Source: Solibacillus sp040274725 (GTDB taxonomy: Bacteria; Bacillota; Bacilli; Bacillales_A; Planococcaceae). From it: a stretch of DNA of 64,000 nucleotides. The notes under the pieces were generated by a model. That model was not told where the DNA came from. It saw only the letters and a list, made by a program, of their open reading frames with translations, and did no database searches. How positions within the stretch are numbered: the stretch's first letter is position 1; each line of letters starts with the position of its first letter. This document shows positions 17,037 through 25,630 of the stretch, piece after piece. The stretch spans positions 81,282-145,281 of the forward strand of contig JBEMAQ010000007.1 in assembly GCA_040274725.1 (NCBI GenBank), written 5' to 3'. The position numbers and the translations under genes were made by a program.

Positions 17037-18317
17037 TTATTGTGCTTCATTTAAGTAAATTCGCTTGTGCGAGCTCGGTATATTTTGCATTTCTCGGTAT
17101 TTCGTTACCGTTCTTCTTGAAATTTTAATCTCTTTTTGCTGTAAAAGCTCCACCAATTGCTGGTCACTATAAGGTGCCGTTTTCGGTTCATGATGGATTA
17201 ACTGTGCAATATGCTCACAAATAACCGCAACTGCCGTATTGCCGACGGATTTCACAAAGAAATCTTGAATGGCCATCATACCAAGCGGTGTATAAACATA
17301 CTTTCCTTTTAATGCGCGGCTAATTGTTGATTCATGTAATTCAAGTGCAGCAGCTGCATCCTTAAATTTCAGCGGCTTTAATGTTTTTGATTTTTGCTCT
17401 AAAAAATCACACTGCTGGTCAACAATAAATTGAATAATATCAAATAACGTTTTCTTTCGGAAATCAATCCCTTGCACAAGCGCTACATAGTCTCTCATGC
17501 ATTGCTGATAATAGACCGGTTTATCTTGTTTCAATATTTCAGCATAAATTGTTTGTAGTCTAATCTCCGGTAAGGCGTAATCTTCTAATTCTATCAACCA
17601 TTCACCATTCATTTTAGAAATAGAGGCATCTGGTCTAATCGTAGGCGCTGCATCATGCAAAGAGATGACGGGCATACGTGGTAACTGTTTAATGAAATGG
17701 ATTGTATCAATTACTTCGGGAATCGGCACTTGATACTTTTTACTTAATCCTTTGACATCCATTTTTGCCATTGCTTTTAGTTCTTTTTCAACAAAAACCT
17801 TTGCAAGCTTCGGTGCCATTTTATTATTCTCAATATGACGACATAAAAATTGAACGATATTCAATGAGCCCACACCAACCGGATCAAATGATTGGAGTAA
17901 TGTCATTAATTCCTTGGCCTTCGACGGCGCAATGCTGAAATTCTCAGCTAGCTCTTCCATAGTCACTGTTAAAAATAATCGTTCATCTAGCGCTTCAATC
18001 AAAAGACGCATTATTTGGTTATCCTGTTTATTTAAGCTGACAGGAATTTGTTCAACTAAGAAAGCCTTCATGCATTCTTTTTGAACCAATTGAGGGTCTA
18101 AATCATTCCTTACATTACGATTGATTTTATAGTACGTCTCACGGTAAGCTGGTTCTTTTCGATGTTCAACAAGCTCTACTAATGGATTTTCTAAAAAACT
18201 TTTTTCTACTAAACCTGTTAATTCAACTGTCGTCATTTGCAACAGCTGTAAATGTTGAATCATTTGCGCTGTTAATTGTTGTGTCATTTTTGTTTGTAAT
18301 GTTAATTGTGCCTGCAC
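17037..18317 (-). CDS. sigL: RNA polymerase sigma-54 factor
   Basis: RpoN/SigL of 426 residues. The glutamine-rich N-terminal region (MTQQLTAQMIQHLQLLQMT) contacts activators, the core-binding part follows, and near the C-terminus ISRRTVTKYREM is the RpoN box that reads the -24 element. It is needed for the promoter at 15057-15072, and lies next to the activator in convergent orientation. The start at 18317 has the sequence MQAQLTLQTK typical of the family; AGAGAGGTGG precedes it. It is the only sigma-54 gene seen here, and its position beside a catabolic target operon suggests functional grouping. Confidence 0.96.
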   Translation of the reverse strand: MQAQLTLQTKMTQQLTAQMIQHLQLLQMTTVELTGLVEKSFLENPLVELVEHRKEPAYRETYYKINRNVRNDLDPQLVQKECMKAFLVEQIPVSLNKQDNQIMRLLIEALDERLFLTVTMEELAENFSIAPSKAKELMTLLQSFDPVGVGSLNIVQFLCRHIENNKMAPKLAKVFVEKELKAMAKMDVKGLSKKYQVPIPEVIDTIHFIKQLPRMPVISLHDAAPTIRPDASISKMNGEWLIELEDYALPEIRLQTIYAEILKQDKPVYYQQCMRDYVALVQGIDFRKKTLFDIIQFIVDQQCDFLEQKSKTLKPLKFKDAAAALELHESTISRALKGKYVYTPLGMMAIQDFFVKSVGNTAVAVICEHIAQLIHHEPKTAPYSDQQLVELLQQKEIKISRRTVTKYREMQNIPSSHKRIYLNEAQ

Positions 18318-18346
18318 CTATGTCCACCTCTCTCTGCAAGTAATCC

Positions 18347-18361
18347 GTTTAAATTAAACGC
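18347..18361. repeat. Palindrome between potA and sigL
   Basis: CGTTTAAATTAAACG, a near-perfect palindrome in the 63-base gap. Too short a loop and no T-run for a terminator; it could be an operator for sigL. Confidence 0.3.
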
Positions 18362-18380
18362 TTATTCGAAGATTCGCTTG

Positions 18381-19445
18381 CTAGTTCGCTAAAATCGATA
18401 CGCGCTCTTTTTTCCAGCTTAAGTAAACATTCGAACCATCTTCAAATTCATTCTCTACTTGAGCCGATGTTAAAACCTTGATTTCCTTACCAGACAATAG
18501 TCTTACAACGACTTTATGCGCTGTTCCTACGAAAATTTTTTCACTAACTACCCCTTCTAAAATCGTATCGCTTGTACGTTGCTGCGAAATGGTAATATGC
18601 TCTGGGCGAATCGAAACGTGAACATCATCTGTTACTAATGCTTCATTAAAATTCGATAATGCTACTCGCTCCCCTTCTAGCAGTAAAATGCGTTCTTGTC
18701 CCTCTGCCACAACTTGTCCTTCTAGTAAATTCGTTTCACCAATAAAATCTGCAACGAATCGCGTTTTCGGCTCATTATAAATAACATGCGGCACATCAAT
18801 CTGCTCAATATTGCCGTTATTCATGACACAAATGCGATCAGACATTGTCAATGCCTCTTCTTGGTCATGCGTAACATAAATAAACGTAATCCCTAAGCGC
18901 TGCTGCAAATGCTTCAGCTCAAATTGCATTTGCTTACGTAGTTTTAAATCGAGCGCGCCTAACGGTTCATCTAGTAAAAGCACGCGCGGGTTATTGATAA
19001 TGGCACGTCCAATCGCCACACGCTGCTGCTGACCACCTGAAAGCTGTCTCGGTTTACGGTCCGAAAAATTTTCCATTTGTACAAGGCGTAATACTTCATC
19101 GACACGCTCGGCAATTTCATTTTTTGGTACTTTTTTCATTTTCAACCCATAACCCACATTTTCACGCACCGTCATATGTGGAAATAATGCATAGCTTTGA
19201 AATACGGTATTCACATCACGTTTATAAGGAGGCTTGTCAGCGATATTTTCATTGTTTAATAAAATTTCACCGTCTGTTGGTTGTTCAAATCCTGCAATCA
19301 TACGAAGCGTCGTCGTTTTCCCGCAGCCGCTTGGACCAAGTAGCGTTAAAAACTCGCCTTTATATACTTGTAAATCTAAGTTTTTAACAATGTGGTTTTC
19401 CCCATAAAATTTATTGACATGATTTACTGAAATTGTTACTTCCAT
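18381..19445 (-). CDS. potA: Spermidine/putrescine ABC transporter, ATP-binding protein
   Basis: ATPase of a polyamine importer, 354 residues. Walker A is GPSGCGKTT (residues 38-46), the ABC signature LSGGQQQR and Walker B VLLLDEPLGALD follow, and the C-terminal third is a TOBE domain typical of the MalK/PotA group. It is the last gene of potD-potB-potC-potA on the minus strand; potC ends 2 bases before its start. GGAGGAA is the ribosome binding site. It energises the import of polyamines bound by PotD. Confidence 0.94.
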   Translation of the reverse strand: MEVTISVNHVNKFYGENHIVKNLDLQVYKGEFLTLLGPSGCGKTTTLRMIAGFEQPTDGEILLNNENIADKPPYKRDVNTVFQSYALFPHMTVRENVGYGLKMKKVPKNEIAERVDEVLRLVQMENFSDRKPRQLSGGQQQRVAIGRAIINNPRVLLLDEPLGALDLKLRKQMQFELKHLQQRLGITFIYVTHDQEEALTMSDRICVMNNGNIEQIDVPHVIYNEPKTRFVADFIGETNLLEGQVVAEGQERILLLEGERVALSNFNEALVTDDVHVSIRPEHITISQQRTSDTILEGVVSEKIFVGTAHKVVVRLLSGKEIKVLTSAQVENEFEDGSNVYLSWKKERVSILAN

Positions 19446-19447
19446 TG

Positions 19448-20245
19448 TTATTCCTCCTTATTCGTTAATACCGTCGAAACGATAATCAATACGAGTGAAA
19501 AGACAAATATTAACGTTGAAATGGCATTTACCTCTGGCGTAATTCCGTTTCGCGTCATCCCCCAAATTTCTAATGGCAAAGTCGAATACAACCCGTTTAA
19601 GAAGAACGTTACGGGAATCTCGTCTAACGAAAGGGTAAACGCTAATAAGCTCGCCCCAATGAGTGCCGTCTTAATATTCGGCAAAATAATATGGACAAAT
19701 GTTTGCCATTTTGTCGCGCCTAAATCTGAGCTCGCTTCTTCAAGTGAAGGGTCTAAACGTCTAAGGCGCGTATACACTTGAGGTAAAATAACACCCGTTA
19801 AAAATGTAGAATGTCCAATTAACACCGCCCAAAAGCCTTGCATAATCCCGATTTCTTGGAAGAAGCTTAGCATCGCTACCCCGGTTAAAATCCCTGGTAG
19901 CATCATCGGTAAAAGGACACCGCGCTCGATAATACCGCTCCCGAAAAACTTATAGCGATATAATGCAAAGGCACCTGGTACACCTAAAAGGGATGCAATA
20001 ATTGTCGCAGTAATCGCTAGCGTCACAGAATTTTTCAATGCTTGAATGAGCGCTGTATTTCCAAACATTTGCTCATACCATCTTAACGAGAACCCAGACA
20101 TCGGGAAGCTGTTCACTGTATCTGGATTGAAAGAATAGATGACTACTACGAGTAGCGGCAAATATAAAAATGCTAATACGAGAAACGATAACAGCATGAG
20201 TAGCACCGTACTAGAATGACGTAATTTACTTAACATTTTGCGCAC
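19448..20245 (-). CDS. potC: Spermidine/putrescine ABC transporter permease PotC
   Basis: A 265-residue permease with six predicted membrane segments. The EAA motif that docks on the ATPase is visible as EASSDLGATKWQTFVHIILP. It starts directly at the stop of potB (coordinates abut at 20245/20246) and is followed by potA after 2 bases, so translation is probably coupled. It forms the membrane channel with PotB. Confidence 0.92.
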   Translation of the reverse strand: MRKMLSKLRHSSTVLLMLLSFLVLAFLYLPLLVVVIYSFNPDTVNSFPMSGFSLRWYEQMFGNTALIQALKNSVTLAITATIIASLLGVPGAFALYRYKFFGSGIIERGVLLPMMLPGILTGVAMLSFFQEIGIMQGFWAVLIGHSTFLTGVILPQVYTRLRRLDPSLEEASSDLGATKWQTFVHIILPNIKTALIGASLLAFTLSLDEIPVTFFLNGLYSTLPLEIWGMTRNGITPEVNAISTLIFVFSLVLIIVSTVLTNKEE

Positions 20246-21142
20246 CTACTTCCTTCTATCATCCGGATCAATTGCAGAAAATTTCTTTTCGGCATTTCCC
20301 GTAATTTTTAAAATAGTTAATGTTAGAATGAGAATTAAAATACCTATTGCCGAACCATATGGCCAGTTATTTGATGTACCAAATTGCTGTTGAATCACAT
20401 TGGCAATCATTGTTCCACTACTTGGCCCACCTAGTAATGCTGGTGCTAAGAAGTCACCCATTGATAAGACAAATGCCATCGTCCCCCCAGCGATTACTCC
20501 TGGCAAAATTAACGGAAACACAACTTGAGCAAATGTTTTAAAACGACTCGCGCCTAGATCTTTTGAAGCTTCCACTAAATTTAATGGCACTTGCTCAAGT
20601 GATGTATAAATAGGCATTAACACAAACGGTAAATAAATATGGATCATCGCAATGGTTACAGATACTTCACTGTACAGTAAAAACTCCAGTGGCTTATCTG
20701 TCACACCTATCCAAATTAAAAACGAGTTTAAAATACCCGAGCTACCTAAAATAATTTTCCAAGAGTACGCACGAACGATGTAACTTACCCATAGCGGAAT
20801 AATTACAAGCGTGTATAAAAACTGCTTATAATTCGTCACTTTAAATCGAATGAAATACGCTAATGGTAAACTAAATAAAATACAGAAAAAGGTTACTGTA
20901 AGTGCGAGCTTCAATGTGTCTAGTAACACTAAATAAGTTGGGTTCGTTGTATTTTCAGATGAGAAAAACTTCGTGTAGTTACTTAAATTAAATTCTTTGA
21001 TGACATCAAATGTGCCCGCTTTCCAAAAGCTATAGCTAAATAAATTTAAATAAGGACCTATTAAAAATATTAATAACCAAAGAGCGATTGGTAGCACTAA
21101 TATGTATAGCCCTAATTTGCTCTTTTTTTGAGGCTGCTTCAT
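20246..21142 (-). CDS. potB: Spermidine/putrescine ABC transporter permease PotB
   Basis: A 298-residue permease with six predicted membrane segments and the EAA motif EASKDLGASRFKTFAQVVFP. It pairs with PotC in the polyamine import channel. The gene lies 80 bases after potD and directly before potC. GGGAGAGGA lies upstream of the ATG at 21142. Confidence 0.92.
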   Translation of the reverse strand: MKQPQKKSKLGLYILVLPIALWLLIFLIGPYLNLFSYSFWKAGTFDVIKEFNLSNYTKFFSSENTTNPTYLVLLDTLKLALTVTFFCILFSLPLAYFIRFKVTNYKQFLYTLVIIPLWVSYIVRAYSWKIILGSSGILNSFLIWIGVTDKPLEFLLYSEVSVTIAMIHIYLPFVLMPIYTSLEQVPLNLVEASKDLGASRFKTFAQVVFPLILPGVIAGGTMAFVLSMGDFLAPALLGGPSSGTMIANVIQQQFGTSNNWPYGSAIGILILILTLTILKITGNAEKKFSAIDPDDRRK

Positions 21143-21222
21143 CTAATCCTCTCCCTACTAAAGAAGGAAGCTAATAGTGCAAACACTATTAGCCCTTTTT
21201 GTTTTAACATAACCCGGTTACA

Positions 21223-22338
21223 TTAGTTTGTTTTAATTTCTGTCCAAACTTCATTGTAGCGGTTACGATCCGGAACATATTGCCAGAAATCAATTTTTGC
21301 GAACATTGATTCCATCTCGTTCACGTTCGTTGCTTCCTGCAAATCTTCACTCATAAATTCAGTTGCTTTTAAGTTAACAGGTGTATAGTAAAGGGCAGCT
21401 GCTGTGTTCGCTTGCACTTCAGGGCGAATTGAATAATCAATAAACAACTCAGCATTTGCTTTATTTTTCGCACCTTTAACAATCATGTAGTGGTCCATCC
21501 AGCCTGTTGTACCTTCTTCAGGAATTGACCATTTTAAGTTACGACCTTGGTCATTTAATTGCTTCACTGTTAATGGCCACCCTAGAGCCATTGACACTTC
21601 CTTGTTCGCAAATAAATCGTTTAACTCACCCGCAGTAGCCCAATATTTACGTACTTGTGGCTCCCAAGTCTCTACTAACTCTTTTGCCTTTTGTAATTCT
21701 TCTTCAGACATTTGATAAATATTTGCTACACCTAGCGCTTGGCCAGCCATGTACAAGTTGTTAATATCATCTGATAATGATACTTGCCCTGCAAATTCAG
21801 GTTTCGAGAAATCATTCCAGCTTGTAATCGGTTCCTCGTGTACATCTGCATCATAAATAAAATAGTTTGGTCCCCATACATATGGAACACCGTACACTTC
21901 ACCGTCTTTTTCAACTTCCGGTAACTTTAAACCGTCATCAATATCACCAAAGTTTGTGATTTTAGACATATCAATTGGCTCAAGCATATTTTCTTGAACT
22001 AATAAACCAGATAAATCGCCAGATGGAGAAATGAGGTCATAAGTGCTTCCGCCACCTGATTTTAATTTCGCTAATAATTCATCACTTGAACCAAAGTACA
22101 CAGCATTTACTTTCACGCCGTATTCTTTTTCATAGTCCGAAATAATTGCTGGGTCTGCAAACCCTTCCCATACTAATAAATTTAGCGTGCCACCTGATGT
22201 ACTTTCACTTGTTGTTCCTTCACCCGCTTCGCCAGATTCTCCAGCAACGTCCGACTCGCTTTCTCCTCCACAAGCAGCTAGTACAACCATCATTAATGCC
22301 GCCATGAAAACTAGAAACCAACTTTTCTTTACATTCAT
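21223..22338 (-). CDS. potD: Polyamine-binding lipoprotein
   Basis: A 371-residue extracellular solute-binding protein. It has a lipoprotein signal with the lipobox LAAC (Cys at residue 23), then a Ser/Gly/Glu-rich linker, then a PotD/PotF-type binding fold (LLVWEGFADPAIISDYEKEYG). It should capture spermidine or putrescine at the outer face of the membrane and hand it to PotBC. First gene of the pot operon; TGAGGTC precedes the ATG, and a longer leader carries an inverted repeat at 22383-22423. The exact ligand is not readable from sequence. Confidence 0.92.
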   Translation of the reverse strand: MNVKKSWFLVFMAALMMVVLAACGGESESDVAGESGEAGEGTTSESTSGGTLNLLVWEGFADPAIISDYEKEYGVKVNAVYFGSSDELLAKLKSGGGSTYDLISPSGDLSGLLVQENMLEPIDMSKITNFGDIDDGLKLPEVEKDGEVYGVPYVWGPNYFIYDADVHEEPITSWNDFSKPEFAGQVSLSDDINNLYMAGQALGVANIYQMSEEELQKAKELVETWEPQVRKYWATAGELNDLFANKEVSMALGWPLTVKQLNDQGRNLKWSIPEEGTTGWMDHYMIVKGAKNKANAELFIDYSIRPEVQANTAAALYYTPVNLKATEFMSEDLQEATNVNEMESMFAKIDFWQYVPDRNRYNEVWTEIKTN

Positions 22339-22382
22339 CCTTTTGACCTCACCTTCTAAATTTTTTATTAATCTATTTCAAA

Positions 22383-22423
22383 CAAAAGTAAGACATGATT
22401 CAGAGAGTCCTATGTTACTTTTG
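22383..22423. repeat. Inverted repeat in the potD leader
   Basis: CAAAAGTAA (22383-22391) and TTACTTTTG (22415-22423), 9-base perfect arms with a 23-base loop. It would be in the 5' untranslated RNA or act as an operator. Confidence 0.45.
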
Positions 22424-22512
22424 GAGAAATTAACAGAAAGAATTTCCCGCCTTTTCGAGAGGTATTCACCCGATTCGATGTTACGTTTTTTAACATAAGG
22501 AATTAATTATAA

Positions 22513-22541
22513 TTAATAGCATTAATTAATATTTTTGTAAA
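22513..22541 (-). promoter_or_regulatory. Candidate sigma-A promoter of the pot operon
   Basis: Minus strand TTTACA (22536-22541), 17-base spacer, TATTAA (22513-22518). The region is very AT-rich, so chance matches are likely. Confidence 0.35.
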
Positions 22542-22742
22542 TATATATTTATAAAAATAGGTTTCAAACATTACAAACTATTTTTGATGCATTATGCAGA
22601 AATATTGGCTAATCAATCAATTTTTTCACTTGAAATAGTTTCAAAATAACCTAGTTAGATTTTATGACATCTCAAACTTACCATCTCCTAACATCCAAAA
22701 TAATTCTCACAACGCAAAAATTCATAACTCCCTAAACATACA

Positions 22743-22778
22743 AAAAACACCCAATCAATTAAAGATTGAGTGTTTTAC
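22743..22778 (-). terminator. Terminator after the MocR-type regulator gene
   Basis: AACACTCAATC pairs with GATTGGGTGTT (one wobble) followed by TTTTTTG on the minus strand. Confidence 0.85.
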
Positions 22779-22780
22779 TT

Positions 22781-24190
22781 TTAGTGAAATAATGCTTGTT
22801 CAAATCGATTTAATGCCTCATCAATATCAGCTAAATCAATATTGGCAAATCCAACAATTAAATAGCGATTACGTAAATAATACGCATCCTCTTGCAGTAA
22901 AAATCGACAAATTGTATAAAGCTCTAGTTTTTGTTTAGTTAGCGCTTGTTCAATTTGGTCATAGCTTTTTTTCGTATGTACCTTCACTAAAAAATGTAAG
23001 CCTGCGGGGATATTGACGATTTCAATGTTGTCACCGAAACGATTCATGAGCTGTTTGATTAACTCCGTACGTAGTTGCTCATACATTAGGTTCATTTTTC
23101 GGACATGCTTTTGATAAGCACCTGTTTCGATAAATTGATTTAATGTATACATCGCTAAAATATTCGCCGGTTGAATGAGCGAATTGAAATACGCCTTGTA
23201 CTCACGTAGTAATTTGATTGGCAGTACCATGTAGCTAATGCGCATGCCTGGAAGTAACGTTTTCGAAAAGGTCCCTAAATAGATAACTCGTGAATTATAA
23301 TCTAAGCTTTGCAAAGACGGGATATTATCTGTTTTATATTTAAATTCACTATCATAGTCATCCTCGATAATGTAACGATTTTCTTTTTCTAACGCCCAGT
23401 TTAGCAATTCAACGCGTCTTGAAATCGGCATTATTTTCCCTGTTGGAAATTGATGCGACGGTGTTGTAAGTAGAAATTGACTTTCCCCTTTTCTAAGCGC
23501 CTCAATATCCACACCGTATTTATCAAGCGGTACATAATCAACCGGAAATTGATGGCGTTTCAATAGCTGATCATAGCGAGCATAGCCAGGATTTTCAAGA
23601 GCAATGACTGTATCTTTTGCTTGCAGTAATAAAAACTGCTCAAGTAAGCCAAGTGTAGTAGAGTGCACAATAATTTGCTCCGGCTCACATTTCACACCGC
23701 GCGTAGATTGAATCAAGCTTGCAATATTTTTTCTTAGTATATAAGGACCTTGCGCCTCTGATAGCTCACATAACTCCTTTGCAAAAAGTTCAATCGCCTC
23801 TGTTTGATGCTTCAACCAGCTTTTGAACGGAAACATTCGACTATTATTGCTCATATGTGAAAGCGAGAGCCAACCTCCCTTGTGCACTACTTGTTCTTTC
23901 AAATCCTCTGGAAGTGTATGTTGAATTGCATGATCCACTTCAAATAAACGAATATCCTCCACAAAATAACCACTTCGTTCAATCGTGTAAATATAGCCCT
24001 CGACGAGCAATTGCTCATAAGCAAGCGTAACAGAATTCACACTCACTTGTAGCTGTGTCGCAAGCTGGCGTTTAGAAGGCAATTTTTCATTGACCTTTAA
24101 TACACGCTGTAAAATTTGCTGCTTCATCGACTCATAAATTTGCTGATAGATGTATTTATTGTCGTAGTCTCTATTGATTTGGATAAACAT
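22781..24190 (-). CDS. MocR/GabR-family transcriptional regulator
   Basis: A 469-residue fusion of an N-terminal GntR-type winged helix (residues about 10-80, with LPSKRQLATQLQVSVNSVTLAYEQL) and a type I aminotransferase-like domain; the PLP lysine is the K of TFSKTLLPGMR. In B. subtilis GabR senses GABA plus PLP and activates gabTD while repressing itself. Here the gene is divergent from gabT-gabD, the same arrangement, so it is probably their regulator. AGGGGTGAG precedes the ATG at 24190. The MocR family includes regulators of other pathways, so GABA as ligand is inferred from context. Confidence 0.88.
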   Translation of the reverse strand: MFIQINRDYDNKYIYQQIYESMKQQILQRVLKVNEKLPSKRQLATQLQVSVNSVTLAYEQLLVEGYIYTIERSGYFVEDIRLFEVDHAIQHTLPEDLKEQVVHKGGWLSLSHMSNNSRMFPFKSWLKHQTEAIELFAKELCELSEAQGPYILRKNIASLIQSTRGVKCEPEQIIVHSTTLGLLEQFLLLQAKDTVIALENPGYARYDQLLKRHQFPVDYVPLDKYGVDIEALRKGESQFLLTTPSHQFPTGKIMPISRRVELLNWALEKENRYIIEDDYDSEFKYKTDNIPSLQSLDYNSRVIYLGTFSKTLLPGMRISYMVLPIKLLREYKAYFNSLIQPANILAMYTLNQFIETGAYQKHVRKMNLMYEQLRTELIKQLMNRFGDNIEIVNIPAGLHFLVKVHTKKSYDQIEQALTKQKLELYTICRFLLQEDAYYLRNRYLIVGFANIDLADIDEALNRFEQALFH

Positions 24191-24203
24191 CTACTCACCC
24201 CTG

Positions 24204-24244
24204 GTACCAGATTTTGAAATTTTTTGGTCCTTTTCATCATACCA
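24204..24244. promoter_or_regulatory. Candidate GabR-type operator
   Basis: GTACCA (24204-24209) and ATACCA (24239-24244) are direct repeats in the divergent region, with an inverted TTGGTC between. GabR of B. subtilis binds two ATACCA direct repeats; the 29-base spacing here is somewhat shorter than I recall for that site. Confidence 0.4.
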
Positions 24245-24304
24245 AAATATTTTTAATATTAAATCAATATCCGCACCAAGTTGCGAATTTAAGGAGGAAC
24301 AAAC

Positions 24305-25618
24305 ATGACAATTACAACAAAAACAGAAGAGATCGTCAGCAAAAGAAAGCAATTTGTTGCACAAGGTGTCAGCAATGGTTGCTTAGCGATCGCAAGTTCA
24401 GCGAAGGGCGCGACAATTACAGATGTTGAAGGAAATGACTGGATTGATTTTGCTGCGGCAATCGGCACATTAAACGTTGGTCATAGCCATCCGAAAGTTG
24501 TAGACGCTGTGAAATCGCAAGTAGATAAATTTTTACACCCTGGTTTCAATGTCATTATGTATGACAGCTATATTAAATTAGCTGAAAAACTTGTTGAAAT
24601 CACACCAGGTACACATGAAAAACAAGCAATCCTTTTCAATTCAGGTGCAGAGGCTGTTGAAAATGCAGTGAAAATCGCACGTAAATATACAAAAAAACAA
24701 GGTGTCGTAGTATTCAACAACGGATACCACGGACGCACAAACTTAACAATGGCGATGACATCAAAAGTAAAGCCATATAAATTTGGCTTTGGTCCGTTCT
24801 CACCTGAAGTGTATAAAGCACCATTCCCATACACTTATCAACGTCCAAACGGCTTATCGGAAGAACAATATGTAGACTACATCATCGAGGAGTTCAAAAG
24901 CTTCTTCGTCTCAACAGTTGCCCCTGAAATGGTTGCTTGTGTTGTAATGGAGCTGGTACAAGGTGAAGGTGGTTTCATCATTCCACCGAAAAAATTCGTT
25001 CAAGCAGTCGTTGAATTCTGCCGTGAAAACAACATTGTCTTCGTAGCGGACGAAATTCAAACAGGCTTTGCTCGTACAGGTACATTATTCGCGATTGAGC
25101 AGTTTGATGTCATTCCTGATTTAATAACGGTATCAAAATCACTTGCAGCAGGACTTCCACTAAGTGGTGTTGTAGGATGTAAAGAAATTATGGAAGTTTC
25201 AACACCAGGCGAATTAGGTGGTACTTATTCTGGTAGCCCAGTTGCATGTGAAGCAGCACTTGCTGTCATTGATATTATCGAAGAAGAAAAATTAAACGAG
25301 CGTTCAGAATGGGTTGGTGCAACAATCGAAGAGCGTCTTCAAACTTATGCAGCGCGCTACGAAGCCATTGGCAATATCCGTCGTTTAGGGGCAATGGTCG
25401 CAGTAGAACTTGTAACAGATCGCGAATCAAAAACACCTGATAAAGATGCGGCTTACGAGATCGCAAAATATGCAAACGCAAACGGTCTACTTCTGTTAAC
25501 AGCTGGTATTAAAGGCAATGTCATTCGCTTCTTACCACCACTAGTAATTACAGAAGATGAATTACAAAAAGGATTCGCTATTTTAGATGCTGCTTTTGAA
25601 GCGGCACTAAACAAATAA
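24305..25618 (+). CDS. gabT: 4-aminobutyrate aminotransferase
   Basis: PLP-dependent class III aminotransferase of 437 residues that moves the amino group of GABA to 2-oxoglutarate, giving succinate semialdehyde. Visible marks: FNSGAEAVENAVKIAR (cofactor phosphate site), VADEIQTGFARTG (Asp and Gln contacting PLP) and the lysine of TVSKSLAAGLPLSG. AAGGAGGA precedes the ATG. gabD follows after 12 bases. With the neighbouring polyamine importer it would finish putrescine breakdown, although the enzymes from putrescine to GABA are not in this window. Confidence 0.93.
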   Translation: MTITTKTEEIVSKRKQFVAQGVSNGCLAIASSAKGATITDVEGNDWIDFAAAIGTLNVGHSHPKVVDAVKSQVDKFLHPGFNVIMYDSYIKLAEKLVEITPGTHEKQAILFNSGAEAVENAVKIARKYTKKQGVVVFNNGYHGRTNLTMAMTSKVKPYKFGFGPFSPEVYKAPFPYTYQRPNGLSEEQYVDYIIEEFKSFFVSTVAPEMVACVVMELVQGEGGFIIPPKKFVQAVVEFCRENNIVFVADEIQTGFARTGTLFAIEQFDVIPDLITVSKSLAAGLPLSGVVGCKEIMEVSTPGELGGTYSGSPVACEAALAVIDIIEEEKLNERSEWVGATIEERLQTYAARYEAIGNIRRLGAMVAVELVTDRESKTPDKDAAYEIAKYANANGLLLLTAGIKGNVIRFLPPLVITEDELQKGFAILDAAFEAALNK

Positions 25619-25630
25619 GGAGGCCTATTC

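Larger units (their letters stand above)
22339..22780. other. Divergence-free intergenic region upstream of potD
   Basis: About 440 AT-rich bases without a gene. It holds the potD leader with an inverted repeat, a candidate potD promoter, and at the right end the terminator of the MocR-type gene. Two similar motifs, GGTTTCAAA near 22561 and AGTTTCAAA near 22638, may be regulator sites. Confidence 0.5.

Noticed and set aside
24271..24285. Sigma-54-like promoter before gabT (CCGCACCAAGTTGCG)
   Set aside because: The GC-to-GC spacing is one base short and the GG of the -24 element is absent, so sigma-54 would not be expected to use it.
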